From Formicarius rufipectus (Eukaryota > Chordata > Aves > Passeriformes > Formicariidae): a DNA stretch of 64,000 nt. This document shows positions 1 to 10,900 of this stretch, piece by piece (the first letter of the stretch is position 1; each line of letters begins with the position of its first letter). Below the pieces are notes generated by a model. It was not told where the DNA came from and ran no database searches. It saw nothing but the letters and a program-made list of their open reading frames with translations. The stretch is from the NCBI GenBank assembly GCA_013399695.1, contig VXAU01000188.1:63088-127087 (forward strand). Direction: 5' to 3'. The position numbers were made by a program, and so were the translations under genes.

Positions 1-1
1 G

Positions 2-226
2 AATCCTGATCAGAATGGGACTGCTGCTTTTTTGTCTAACTCAAACAGTGGCTCTCCACCACTCAGCTTGGACCATAGTGCAATTATGCATCATTATGCA
101 ACTCAGGCAGGGGAAGAGAATAAACTGATAAATTTCTGGTATATCAAACAAAGAATCCTTTCTCTCAAGCACTACCATTCTAGTAACGATTATACCGGCC
201 AGATTCTTCATACAGACCAACAATAG
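2..226 (+). CDS. Possible partial exon or reading frame cut by window edge (uncertain)
   Basis: A frame is open from base 2 to a TAG at 224-226, about 74 codons, and is not closed at its left end by the window. The first ~40 residues are rich in Ser, Asn, Gly and Pro, as in a linker of a regulatory protein. The rest looks like ordinary random translation. No splice acceptor can be seen because the window starts here, and no good GT donor follows the plausible half. The antisense strand is also open across 41-223, which weakens the case. I do not recognise the product. It could be a last exon, a retrocopy fragment or chance. Confidence 0.2.
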   Translation, partial: NPDQNGTAAFLSNSNSGSPPLSLDHSAIMHHYATQAGEENKLINFWYIKQRILSLKHYHSSNDYTGQILHTDQQ

Positions 227-3200
227 GTCTTCAATAGCTGAGTCTTTGGATTTTTAATTTCCATCACAAATCTTTAGTATCAATCTGAAATAAAAACAGC
301 CACATTAATTCTACACTCTTGTTCAAAAGAACTGAGGCAAAAATTAATTTCTATGAGATAATGCAAGCCAAAACTGGATTTTCAAGAAAAGATTTTTTCA
401 TCTCTCTTTGAAGAAAACACATTTGTACTCAACAGGGGAAAAAAAAAAAAGTTTTTATGCTGTGACAAATTATTGGTCTTTTGCAAAATTAAAAATCAAG
501 ATTACAAGCCAACCATATTTCTCAAAGATGACATGTTCTCTACACCATATGCTCTGAAGAGATATTCATTTAATTTTTTGGAACAAGACCACATAGTTGT
601 CAAATTCCAGGACTCCACCCAAAGTCATGTGAGAGTTTTCTTCAAGGTGTATGGCATTGCATTATGTTGTTTTCCCTATTTGAATTACATTCCCCAACAT
701 AAAAGTCATTTACAGCATCTCAAGGTGATAATTAGCTAACTTCAGGAATCAATGAGAGCCAGACCAACATTTCAGTGCTAAAAAATGACAAAACAGAACA
801 AGGTCCTTAAATCATCCACAATAAATATACAGAATTAGATACCTAAGAAAGGCATTCGCAATAGTCAGCCTGCTGGGACACCAAAGCCAGAGTAAGGGAA
901 ATTATCATTCAAAAGCATTAACTAAATGGCATGTTCCAGGACACAAGTCACTTCCTCAAGAAGCAGTAATCCACTTCCAAGCAGGGTGCCTGATATTCAA
1001 AACAGGACAACCAAAGTTTGAGCAAATATCACCAGCTCAAAAGTTTCCTTGTATCCTCAGAAGCATTCTAACGTGACCTACTTGCTCCCAGAATCACTTA
1101 CCTTTGGGACATACCAGCATGTACCTAAACACTAGCCAAAGAGGCCTGAAGAAGCTTGAGCTCTTAAATATAGACAGATCAAGCCCAGTTAAATAGACAA
1201 AATATCAGACAGTGGCAACTGTGGAAATATAGTTCACCCTTTACATGGTAATGGAGTGCTTGCTGTCATGGTTATGAGTGCTAAGAAATATTTATGAGGA
1301 AAAGAGCCTGGGTTTATTTTGCTCAGGCTGCTCAATGAAAAGTGAACAGTATCTACATGAAACAATTTTTAGTTTCTTTAAAGAGCTGACTGCCATTATT
1401 TTCTCTTCCCAAAACTGAAATAACTATAAATAATTAGAAATTACAATACAAATTAATTTTCTTTTCTCATTTAGTAGGAAGTTTTTTTACAGGAAGTAGA
1501 ATAAAGATGAGTATAAGCTCTCTTCTGTCCAAAAACTCTTGATGCCCACTTCCAGCCTGTTCTTCCTACTGGGAATGCTCAAGTGCACTAGCAGCTAAAC
1601 CCTTTCTTACCTGACCAACATTTAATGCTGTTTTTCCCAGCCACTCAATGACTCTAATTCAACCCGAAAGGCACAAAATACCCATTAATGCACTTGCTCC
1701 TGGCTCCAGCTGAGTCCTCTCAGACAGAGGAGGGCCAGGTAGCTCCTTCTTGGAAAGGACTTTGTGCTGGTAAAACCACCACCTGCAATGGTCCATCTTG
1801 GTTCTGATGGCTGCACATTGTAGGTGTAGGTTATTATAATTCTCTCTTTAAGTGCTAATAAGAAAACCTGACCAGAGCTGGCCTGGTTTCTTCAATTCCT
1901 TTAGATATTCCCTGGATAGGAGGGAACCTACAACCAAATATCCTTTTGTCTTGTTATCAGAGATAGCAACATTATTTGGATGCAAGAATGCAGTTTAAAG
2001 CAAATAAAATTACTTAAAAGCTTAGTAGAAATTCCTACCACTCATGCTCCCTTTATCAAACTATTATACACTGAGTTTTGTTCTGAGCTAGACTGAATTT
2101 AGACGTATTTTAGTTCTAGACTTCTCTTTATATATTTAAGGATGTTGTTGTTCTTTTGAAATTTAACAACATATGTACTAATTTGGTGTACTTTACTTCA
2201 GATTTAATTTGATAGCACTAGATGCTAATGGGAAAATTCTCTAAAGAAACCCATGAGTCTTTCTAAAAATGCATTACTGCAAATCTACATGCTGATATTT
2301 ACTGATTTTTTTTCTGAAAGAAAAGCACAGGATTTAACTGTGTACCTTCCATAACTGCTTCATGTTTCTGCTCCTTTTATCAAATTTCAATTTGTGTTGT
2401 AAAAAGTTCACACAAACACCTCAGAGTGTATTTTTTCTATGCCTAAATGACCTCCTGTGAATTACAGACCAACACAATTTTCTTTGCTCATTGTAAGGAA
2501 TCTCTTTAAAAGCGTTATAAATCATTAAAAGCAAATGGCTCCCATCTACCTTTTTACCTCCAACACAACTCTGAAAAAGGAAATTACATTAGACTTTCTA
2601 CTTATGATTGTCAGTTTTGCTGTATTCATCTCGCTTTGTACCTTTTATGTACTTCCAATAATTGCAACAGCCAGCTTTCACTACATTCAGTATTTCTGGA
2701 CTCTAATACATACATACTTGTATTTCTCATTAAAAGCTGTGATTTGGACTCCTCATGATATTACCACAATTAATATCTTCATTGTACCCAGTATATCTCA
2801 CACTAAAACCTATATGGATTCCCAGTAGGAAAGTCTTATTTGTAGCAACTGTTGGTCATTGCATAACAGGTAAGGGATAGGCTCCTTATAACAGCAAAAA
2901 AGGGAATGATGAGGACTAAGATAAGGTAGAGACACAGATACATGTTGTTACAAAGAACAACATTAAACAGCATTAAACAGCTCTGAAAAGTTAATGTTCC
3001 TTTACTATCACAGAAGACTGTTTCACTGCTCTTTTTCTTAACACAGTGCATAAAGTCATAGATTAATGCTGAGATAAATTACAAGTTTTCTAAGAAGGGA
3101 CAGCATTTTCTTGTATGTCTGAACGACTTTCAAAGTGCATCTTTTCCTCGAGGTAGTGATACTCTCCAACACACAAACATAAAAATTACTGGAGTATATG

Positions 3201-4170
3201 TACTTCAGTATACATACAGGAAACTTAGAAAGTGTCAATCACACTGCTTATTTATATTTGTATTCACACTTGTATTCACATTTACACATATTCTACAGCA
3301 TAACCAACCCTAACATAATTATTTTTCACTATATTAAGTCACTCTCTTTTATGCTACAGCAATATAGAATTCTGTTCTCTGTCCAAAATAACATGGTTTT
3401 TATAGCTGATTCTTGGAAAAATTCAGCTATTAATACTGAATTTCTCTGACTTCACACAGAATGAATTTAATCAAGCACATTCTTTGTGTTAATTCATTTA
3501 CAATGGCAACATCAAGAGAGAAGAGGAAGTTGGAAAGAGATTAGCATCTTCACCTGCCTATCAATACATCCATATTTCTCTTTGACATTGCTTGTACTTT
3601 GGTCATATGTATGGATTTGTTTAGTCTCAAACCTGAAGAAAGAGAAAATCACTTTTGTCAGATTTACTGTCTTGCCTCAGAGAGAAGACAGTTACTGTAA
3701 ATCACTGGCTAGGTGGCTGATGTTATAATCTTGGTCTGTCTTAGATAAAATTATCTATATCTACATCCAAACGATCTGCATGAATATATCTGTATTATAT
3801 GGGGATAAGAGATGTAAATTTCCATGACTATAATAAACTGCAGAAGTTTTTGATGTTGCACAATCCAAACTTACTTCCCTCTTCTCTTAGTCTCTCAGAA
3901 ATGTTCTTATTAAAACATTATTTTTAGGACAAAATACATTAAAAATATAAACCCCATTTATCACATAACATTATATGTCTTAAGCATGGATTCTAAAGGA
4001 ACAGAAATAGCACAGAGGTTTTAATGTGTAGTTCTCTCTATAGGGGTCTCTGCTAATAAAAAGTCTTCTATTTTAAGGTCCTTAGGCAGAGAAATACGGT
4101 ATCTAATGCCCAGTGTCTGGCACAGAAAATAGCACCAAAATCTAATAAAAATACATAATAAATTGAATAG
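227..4170. other. Gene-free unique sequence
   Basis: AT-rich sequence with no recognisable gene. The short open frames (for example 473-739 on + and 2836-3051 on -) have no start context, domain or homology that I recognise. A somewhat GC-richer patch at about 1540-1830 could be an old unrecognised repeat. Small tandem duplications are visible at 2963-2983 (cattaaacag twice) and 3260-3282 (tgtattcaca-type unit twice). Confidence 0.6.
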
Positions 4171-4611
4171 ACCACACTGTGCAAAAAGAATTGCAGTTCT
4201 TTTTGGTTAAGGCCAGCCATAATAGGCATGCTCACAGCAGTGCGTTGTGACAGACAAGGGTCTCTCAATTTCTTTTTACATTCCAGGCCCCCAGAAAACA
4301 TGTTGGTAGTTGGAACAACTGACATTATTCAAGGATTAGAGGATATTACAGAGGAAGACAAAGGAAGGGAACTTAATTTACACAGTTTAGAGAATAAGAC
4401 ATTAACAGGATCCAAAACTCTATAAATATCTTCAAGAATTCAAGGAAATAATATCAATGCAGGAAAAAGATTAGGTACACTACCTAAGAAAGGTTTACTA
4501 TCCCAAAACTATAAAATTTGGTTAGAGAGGATAAAAAAAATGGCTAATGAGATTGATAAATGGAATACTCAAGTAGAGAAGACAAGTCACCTGCCTGGAC
4601 CAAAACCTTAA
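4171..4611 (+). pseudogene. Decayed reading frame upstream of LTR-like element, possibly retroelement internal remnant
   Basis: One frame (in register with the ATG at 4228) runs from just after a TAG at 4168 to a TAA at about 4609-4611. It is broken by a single in-frame TAA at 4423-4425, giving about 145 codons. The second half is Lys/Glu-rich and would form a charged helix. The frame ends about 65 bp before the LTR-like element at 4677, where the 3' end of a retroviral internal region would lie. I could not match it to a named gag, pol or env domain, and the segment is not found beside the second element copy. Chance or a host pseudogene is equally possible. Confidence 0.22.
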
Positions 4612-4676
4612 GAAAATTGAAGAATGTAGGGACTGCTTGCAAATGCCCTATAAAAATAAAATTGATATTAATATTA

Positions 4677-5180
4677 TGAGAAATAAACCAGTGGTTTTAT
4701 TACAAGCAAAATAATTTAAATAATTGAGCAGGGGTTAAAAAACTAAGAATTTATGTTGTTGGGTTTTTGTCTTGGGTTTTTGTCTTATCTATAGGCATCT
4801 CACAAAGTTGTAAGATACCGGATCCTGTCTGGGGTCGGTACCAGGGACCATGCGGCTGGAAACAGGGCATTGTAAAGTGAGTGTGGATAAGGCAAACCCA
4901 CCACCACGTGGTCAGTCATGCGGGCTGCCGTGTTGACCAAGGCCCCACTTCCCAGCACAGTACAGCCAACCAGGGTGAGGCGAATGCCCTTTCTGTTACG
5001 TAGGTGGGGTGGGATTTAGAAGCCTCTAAAAGTGCCAGTTTTGAATTGGGAGGTGTGCTTTTTGGACCCCAGGGACCTGAGCACCCAATACATACTGTTT
5101 TAACATCTTCTTGTTTGCCCTACCTCTTTGTTTTATATTTTGCCATTTTCTAAATTTAATAAAAAGAGATTTTTCTCACA
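4677..5180 (+). mobile_element. LTR-like dispersed element, copy A
   Basis: About 504 bp whose reverse complement recurs at 7432-7925. Matching blocks run through both ends, including the shared tracts attacaagcaaaataattt, aggcatctca, tctaaa and aaatggcaaaatat (in complement). The ends form a short inverted repeat (TGAGAAA at the left, TTTCTCA(CA) at the right), as in LTRs with TG...CA ends. A TATA-like CTCTAAAAG is at 5024 and AATAAA at 5158. An AATAAA is also present near the other end on the minus strand, so the direction of transcription is undetermined; '+' only denotes orientation relative to copy B. ATAT flanks both sides if the left end is taken at 4675, a possible 4 bp target duplication. 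The middle is GC-richer than its surroundings. Confidence 0.6.
4746..4774 (+). repeat. Tandem 14-15 bp duplication in LTR-like copy A
   Basis: The unit gggtttttgtctt occurs twice in a row. Copy B has only one version of this block, so the duplication arose in copy A. Confidence 0.6.
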
Positions 5181-7431
5181 ATATCAAGTTTTTATTCTGT
5201 TAATATAATTAGGTTCAGGGACTTCTGAACCTAAGAAAGTTTTTCAGGCTTGCTGAGGGATTTCTTTTCTTTACATGATATATGAACGAGTGTCAAATAT
5301 TAGACTTGATCATATTTTGCAATATCTAGTGTTTCTTCTTAAAGTTCATGTATGTGAAGATCTGGCAGTTTCTTTTGCCATTCCACCTTTCTGAGCAAAA
5401 AGTAAAAAATACTTTCTAAGCACTTTTGAAGGAACTGCAGAACTGAAATGAAATTAGAAACACAAACCCAAAATAATTTCCTTTTCAAATTCTGTGATTA
5501 TTGAACATGTTGGAAAAGCAAATGAATTATACTGAATACAATTTTTATAATGAAAACAGTGTTAATTAAAACGAAAAGATTCTTAACAAAAGGACTTAAG
5601 TTAGCCACAAAGGAAATAAGATGAATGCCTGAGATTTTTTTTTCCTATCCCCTACCCCATCATCTCCCTCTTAGCTATACAAAATGAGGGAGAATTTTGG
5701 CATTTCACAAAGAGGTAAGTTCTTCAATAGGAATTAACTTTCAGTAAGTTTAGTGATAATCAGCACTCAAGTAGAGAAGAGTGCTCAAATAAGTGCCCTC
5801 ATTGTGCAAAAGGCAGGAAAATAAATTCACCATTTAAGCTCCACTCAGCATGCCACGTGGCTAATCAACAGGGGACTGGTAAGGCTTGGGAAGTTGGACT
5901 GAGCACAGTTAGAGCTGCCAGGTAGTGGTCCAGGGAGAACAGAGGTAGCTAAGAGAACTGGCTAATGTGGAGGCAGCAAAGATGGTATTTTCTGAATGAT
6001 ATGGTGATGGAAGCCAGCTTCATAGCAACTGAGTACAGAGAGGACTCGAAACATGTAGGGAACTTAAAAAGTTCCAGTGGCCACAGACTAAATACATTTT
6101 GGTAAAAACTGGGTCATATATGAAATCATAGTTATTCTCATTTCTTTCTGTTATGTACTAAGACTCTGTGCAAACTCTCTGGAGCCTAAGTTCTTTAATC
6201 TAAAATCTTCTAACCCACCTTAAAAAATTAAGGGCCTGTATTATATTGATCTTTCTTTTTAATTCCATGTTTTGAATAATACATCAGAGCAGTGGCAACA
6301 CTTTTATGATATGTTGGTATCATACATCATAACTAGCACAACTGCTCTTGTGATGTATTATCCACACCATGGCACAAACCAGAAAGATAAATGCTGGTAT
6401 ATGGAAATAGGGATAAAGACAAATTAATGTATATACATGCTACAATCCAGAAATAAAATTTATGATGCAGACTTCATACTACTTTTGGTGGGATGTATAT
6501 ACACCTTTACAAAAGAAGAAGCTGGAAAGCCACAGATTGTTTTTTGAATCAGACATTCAGCAAGAAAATCTTGATTCTCTGAGTGAAAGAAGCTCCAGCA
6601 GGAGGGTAGACACTGAACAACCTTCCCTTATTGAGAGGAGAAGCAAAAGCATACAGACTCTACTTACAGCAAAGTATTCATTAGTACTGTTTCTGCCTCC
6701 AAAATAAACTGAAATTTTTCATGAGGTTCATCTCAGCAAGTGGCAAAGGACAAGCTGAACCAAGGATGGATCATTCCACATGGTTTTCAATGCCTCAGTC
6801 TATTTTCAAGAATCAATCCTTTATGCTTAAGTGTTTTCAGGATCCTCATATCCATGGTATCCACCAAAGCCCCTCTCTACCAGCTTTTTTCTACACACTG
6901 GTGGTGCTTTAGATAATTTCTGTACAATACGTCACACTCTTCTACCTTTAATTTTCTGAGTAGAGCTGTGTTCTCTCATTCACATCACAACAACCAAAGG
7001 CCATTATTAGTCTGTAAATGTGCAATTCTGTTTCAACTGCTTGACACCTTTGCTGAACTCCTTGACAGTCTTGCGCAGAAGGATATTTTGGAAAAGGCCT
7101 TCTCACTCAGGAATATTCACTGACCACTCTGGTTTTCTGACAAATCATTTTTAACCCCAGCCTTGATAGCCATGAATCTGGGAGGTGTGACTTTGCAGAG
7201 CAGCCATGACTCATGCTGGGATAATACAGAAGACCCCTACGCCCTATTGATCACACCACCAGTGCCACCTGTGCAAAACCACCCCCTGAGATATACCTTG
7301 AACTCTTGCTGTCATTTTATCCAGTCCTTCATCTTACAAAACAAATGCAAACAAAAGAGCAGTCATTGGGAAGGGAAGGATTCATCTTTATGACATTTGA
7401 GACTTATTTGCCAGATAAAATAACTGGAGTA
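5181..7431. other. Gene-free spacer between the two opposed LTR-like copies
   Basis: About 2.25 kb with no recognised coding or retroelement domain. It includes the 100 bp dispersed repeat at 6644-6743. If the two flanking copies belonged to one provirus they would be in the same orientation. They are opposed, so this spacer is probably host DNA rather than a proviral interior. Confidence 0.5.
6644..6743 (+). repeat. Dispersed 100 bp repeat, copy 1 (partner at 15808)
   Basis: Aligns without gaps to 15808-15907 with 6 mismatches by eye (94%). All the mismatches lie in the first ~46 bp and the remaining ~54 bp are identical. Family unknown. Confidence 0.8.
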
Positions 7432-7925
7432 TGTGAGAAAAATCTCTTTTATTTAAATTTAAAAATGGCAAAATATGAAACAAAAGGTAAGGTAAACAGG
7501 AAGATGTTAAAACTTGGGTGCCCAAGGTCCCTCTAGTCCAAAAAGCACACCCCTCAATTCAAAACCAGCGCTTTTAGAGGCTTCTAAAGTTCCACCCCAC
7601 TTTCGTCACAGAAAGGGCGTTCCCCTTCCCCTGGTTGGCTATCCTGTGCCGAGAGGAGGTGGCCCTGGTCAAGATATCAGCCTGCATGATCAACCCTATG
7701 GTCAGTGGGGTTTCCTAGTCCATATACAGTTTACAGTGCCCTGCTTCCGGCTGCATAGTCCATGGCACGGGGTCCCAGACAGGACCCGGTACCTTACAAC
7801 TTCATGAGATGCCTAAAGATAAGACAAAATACAAAAAAACACATAAATTCTTATATTTGTAACCCTTTCTCAATTATTTAAATTATTTTGCTTGTAATAA
7901 AATGTGCTTATTTATTTATTTCTCA
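7432..7925 (-). mobile_element. LTR-like dispersed element, copy B, opposite to copy A
   Basis: About 494 bp that match the reverse complement of 4677-5180. In this strand it starts tgtgagaaaaatctc and ends in tttctca, the same termini as copy A. Identity is clearly lower in the GC-rich core than at the ends, with several small indels, so both insertions are old or came from different subfamily members. No matching internal sequence follows on either side, so it behaves like a solo LTR or a short non-autonomous element. A 97-codon open frame across it (7514-7807) is incidental. Confidence 0.6.
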
Positions 7926-10900
7926 TGTTTCCCCTTCCAACCTATGTAAATGAAGTTGAAAAACTAAGCACATGGTGCAATAGATAATATTTAATTCACT
8001 CAAAAACCCACAGTGTTATTCCAGATTTTGTGGTCTATGAGTGAATCATATTAATTAGGGCAGGATGAATCAGCTCAGAATTAATGGGCTTGACAACATG
8101 CCCATTCTCTGAGCAGAACGACACCCAGTTTTCTGAGGCTTAAAATGCTTTGTTAGCTTTTATTAATTAATCAATCAGGACTAGACAAGAAAATACCTCA
8201 AGAAAGATTTTAATTTTTCTAAATTATTCAAAGCTTAGTCACTACTGTAAGTAATGGTTACAGGACAAGTATATCAGTTCCTGTGAGGTTTCAAACCTGA
8301 TTTTCTGCATTTGTGCCTGATGATAATTTTATTCTCTTGGCTTCTTGCTTGTCTTCTTATCATGAAATCACCAAAAATACTTAGGAAATGCAAAAGAGAA
8401 CTAGTTATGGGGGAAGGTGCGGGGGAGAGGGGGGCGGGCTGGAACCTGGAGTTGGGGAAAGAAATGCGTGAACACAAACATATCCTTCAGCCTACACCTG
8501 ACTACTGAAATAGCAACCTACTGAAGTAAAATTAGTGGTAATAATTGATTTATCAATGACTACTGCATGCAGTATCTAATGCTAACAAGTTTGACTGTCA
8601 AGTCTCTTCGTAATATTAAATTAGTCAGTCAGATGGAAAAAGAGTGATAAGACAAGGCATATGATAATGGAATTTTCCAGATTTGTTACACTTGCTGGGT
8701 TTTATCTTCCTTGGTAGCACAACCCTTTCCTTCCCACATGGCTAAAACAACACATCCCCTTGCTACCTCACCATCTAGAAAAGGCTCCATTACTGCTTTT
8801 TTGCCTAGGAATTGGGAAGTAAAGATGTGGTGGAATACTATAGATCAATTAAACAAGTATCAATGGCGGCCTTTGGTGGCTGGGTGCCTCTGTTGTAGTT
8901 TTAATAGTTTATGGACTGGCAAATTTACTACATGCTTTGTATGAAACAGTCTGCATGCAGAAACTGTACGACCATATTCTCATGCTTAATTACAGCAACT
9001 GTAGCATCAGCACAGGTTAAACACAGTGACTTGCAATTTGCAGCATAAATCAGAAGAAAACAATGAAATTCAGTCCAGTAGTCTTTCAATTCCCTGTCCT
9101 TGTATTGTGGTTTTATCATTCTCTTCTCTGAAAAGGTTTTATTCATCCTCTACCTTTTATATCAAGTCCTGTGAATCATCTGAAATAAAATACAAACATG
9201 ATAATTTGTTATAAAGTTGAAACTGCATATACATCATCAGTTCTGTTGCAAAATAATTTTGTAAAAATGACCAATGATATTGGCTACTTTTGTATTAGTT
9301 ATTTTTCCCTCTCTCTATGCTTTTGCATATCTGTCCCCAGAAGATCGTAAAATTGTTTTAATTAGGAATGTCAACTTCTTCCTGAGAAGCTGAGGGGGCA
9401 ATTACATCATTTATATGCAAAATGGGTCATTTTCTCCCCTACTCTTCACCATTCTCTTCCTTCCATTTATTCCCCCATATCTCCACTCTTCAGAGATGAG
9501 CTATTTAATTTTATTCTGGTCCATCTGGAATATCTATGCCACTCTTTCATACAGTCTCAGACACAAAAGGAGTTCTCTTTAGTCTGAATCCTCACAGCTC
9601 TTTTTCTCCATGTACTCTTGACTCTATTAAATACTTTTAATGAGTTTAAAGTGAAACATAGACACACAGAAGTGGCTTCTGCCCTCTGTACATCAGTAAC
9701 ATTTTACTAAAATAAAAAACATGCATAACTGTGAAATCAATTAATTTTTCAAATTTAAGAGAAAAGTTTTTAAATCTGGGCAAATTAGTTCCCAGTAAGA
9801 AACCAGAGACTCATTTGTATCTAGGACAATATACCCAGGCTACTGAAAGACTCACTACTAATATCTGAGTGAAAACTGACTTTACCATAGTATCAGCAAA
9901 TCCAAGCTGACAATGTTTCCATACTCATGATCTTGCAGAGCATCTTAATAAGACATAAAAGGCATTAAGTAATACAATGGACAAGAAGGGTAATCTTTTA
10001 TTCTGAGGATTTTTTTTTTTTCAAAGAAGCAAGGGTTGCACCTACAGCAGAGGATGACCCAGCTGTTAGTCTGGAAGCAAATGCATATTTAAATCTTCAT
10101 TTGAATGGACCCTGGGGCATAACCCAAAGTAGTGACACAAACATTGTAAAGCCACAAAAGTAAATGGTGACATTTAGGACTTTATATGTATATATGGAAC
10201 TGTGTTCATTCCTTAGCTACAAAGTTCGCTGTCTTCTCCTTTCATGTGAAGGAAACCAGCAACTGAATATCTACAAAGAAGAAAACTACAGCACTGCTTA
10301 GGTTAATCAAAAGTGCTAAATCTCTAAGGGAAGATGAAAATAAAATGTTAGCTAAACAAATAACACAGGATGCTGCAAAGAAAAACCACTCTTGGTGGAA
10401 AATAAAGCCGTATTCTTGGTTTCATAACTTTACCCTTTTCACTTCTCTTGAAGAAATCATTGTCATAAAGCAATAGGTGAAGGAGAAGTAATCAGTTCTC
10501 TACTGAGCAGGCAGTACAATTATTTAGCAGACTTCAATTAGAAAAAAGAATGCAAGATTTACACATAAAATATCTTGAGAAACAACAGAAAAGATGGAAT
10601 GGCATATTTAAAAAGTCCATGAATGAACCAGGCTAATAGTCCTACCACTTTAATTTTCTTAAAAAGCAAAATCATACAGAGAAGTTAATGTAGTCAAGTA
10701 CAGTAGTGATCTGAAATCATCAGAAATATGTGCACCTTGGACAAGGAAAGCATATAAAACTCAAATGATGAAATACATCTTAAAGAAATCCTGTGTTGAG
10801 ATATGCCAGTAATTAAAGTTTCTCCACTAATTATATATAAAATCATTGCTTGTTGCCCACAGAGGCCTAACACCCTCTTTAAATCAATTCACCCTTCCAG

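Noticed and set aside
4567..5781. Shared actcaagtagagaaga near 4567 and 5766
   Set aside because: An isolated 16 bp identity with unrelated flanks, expected by chance.
7514..7807. 97-codon open frame on the plus strand
   Set aside because: It lies wholly inside LTR-like copy B and its counterpart in copy A is not open. It is incidental to GC-rich repeat sequence.
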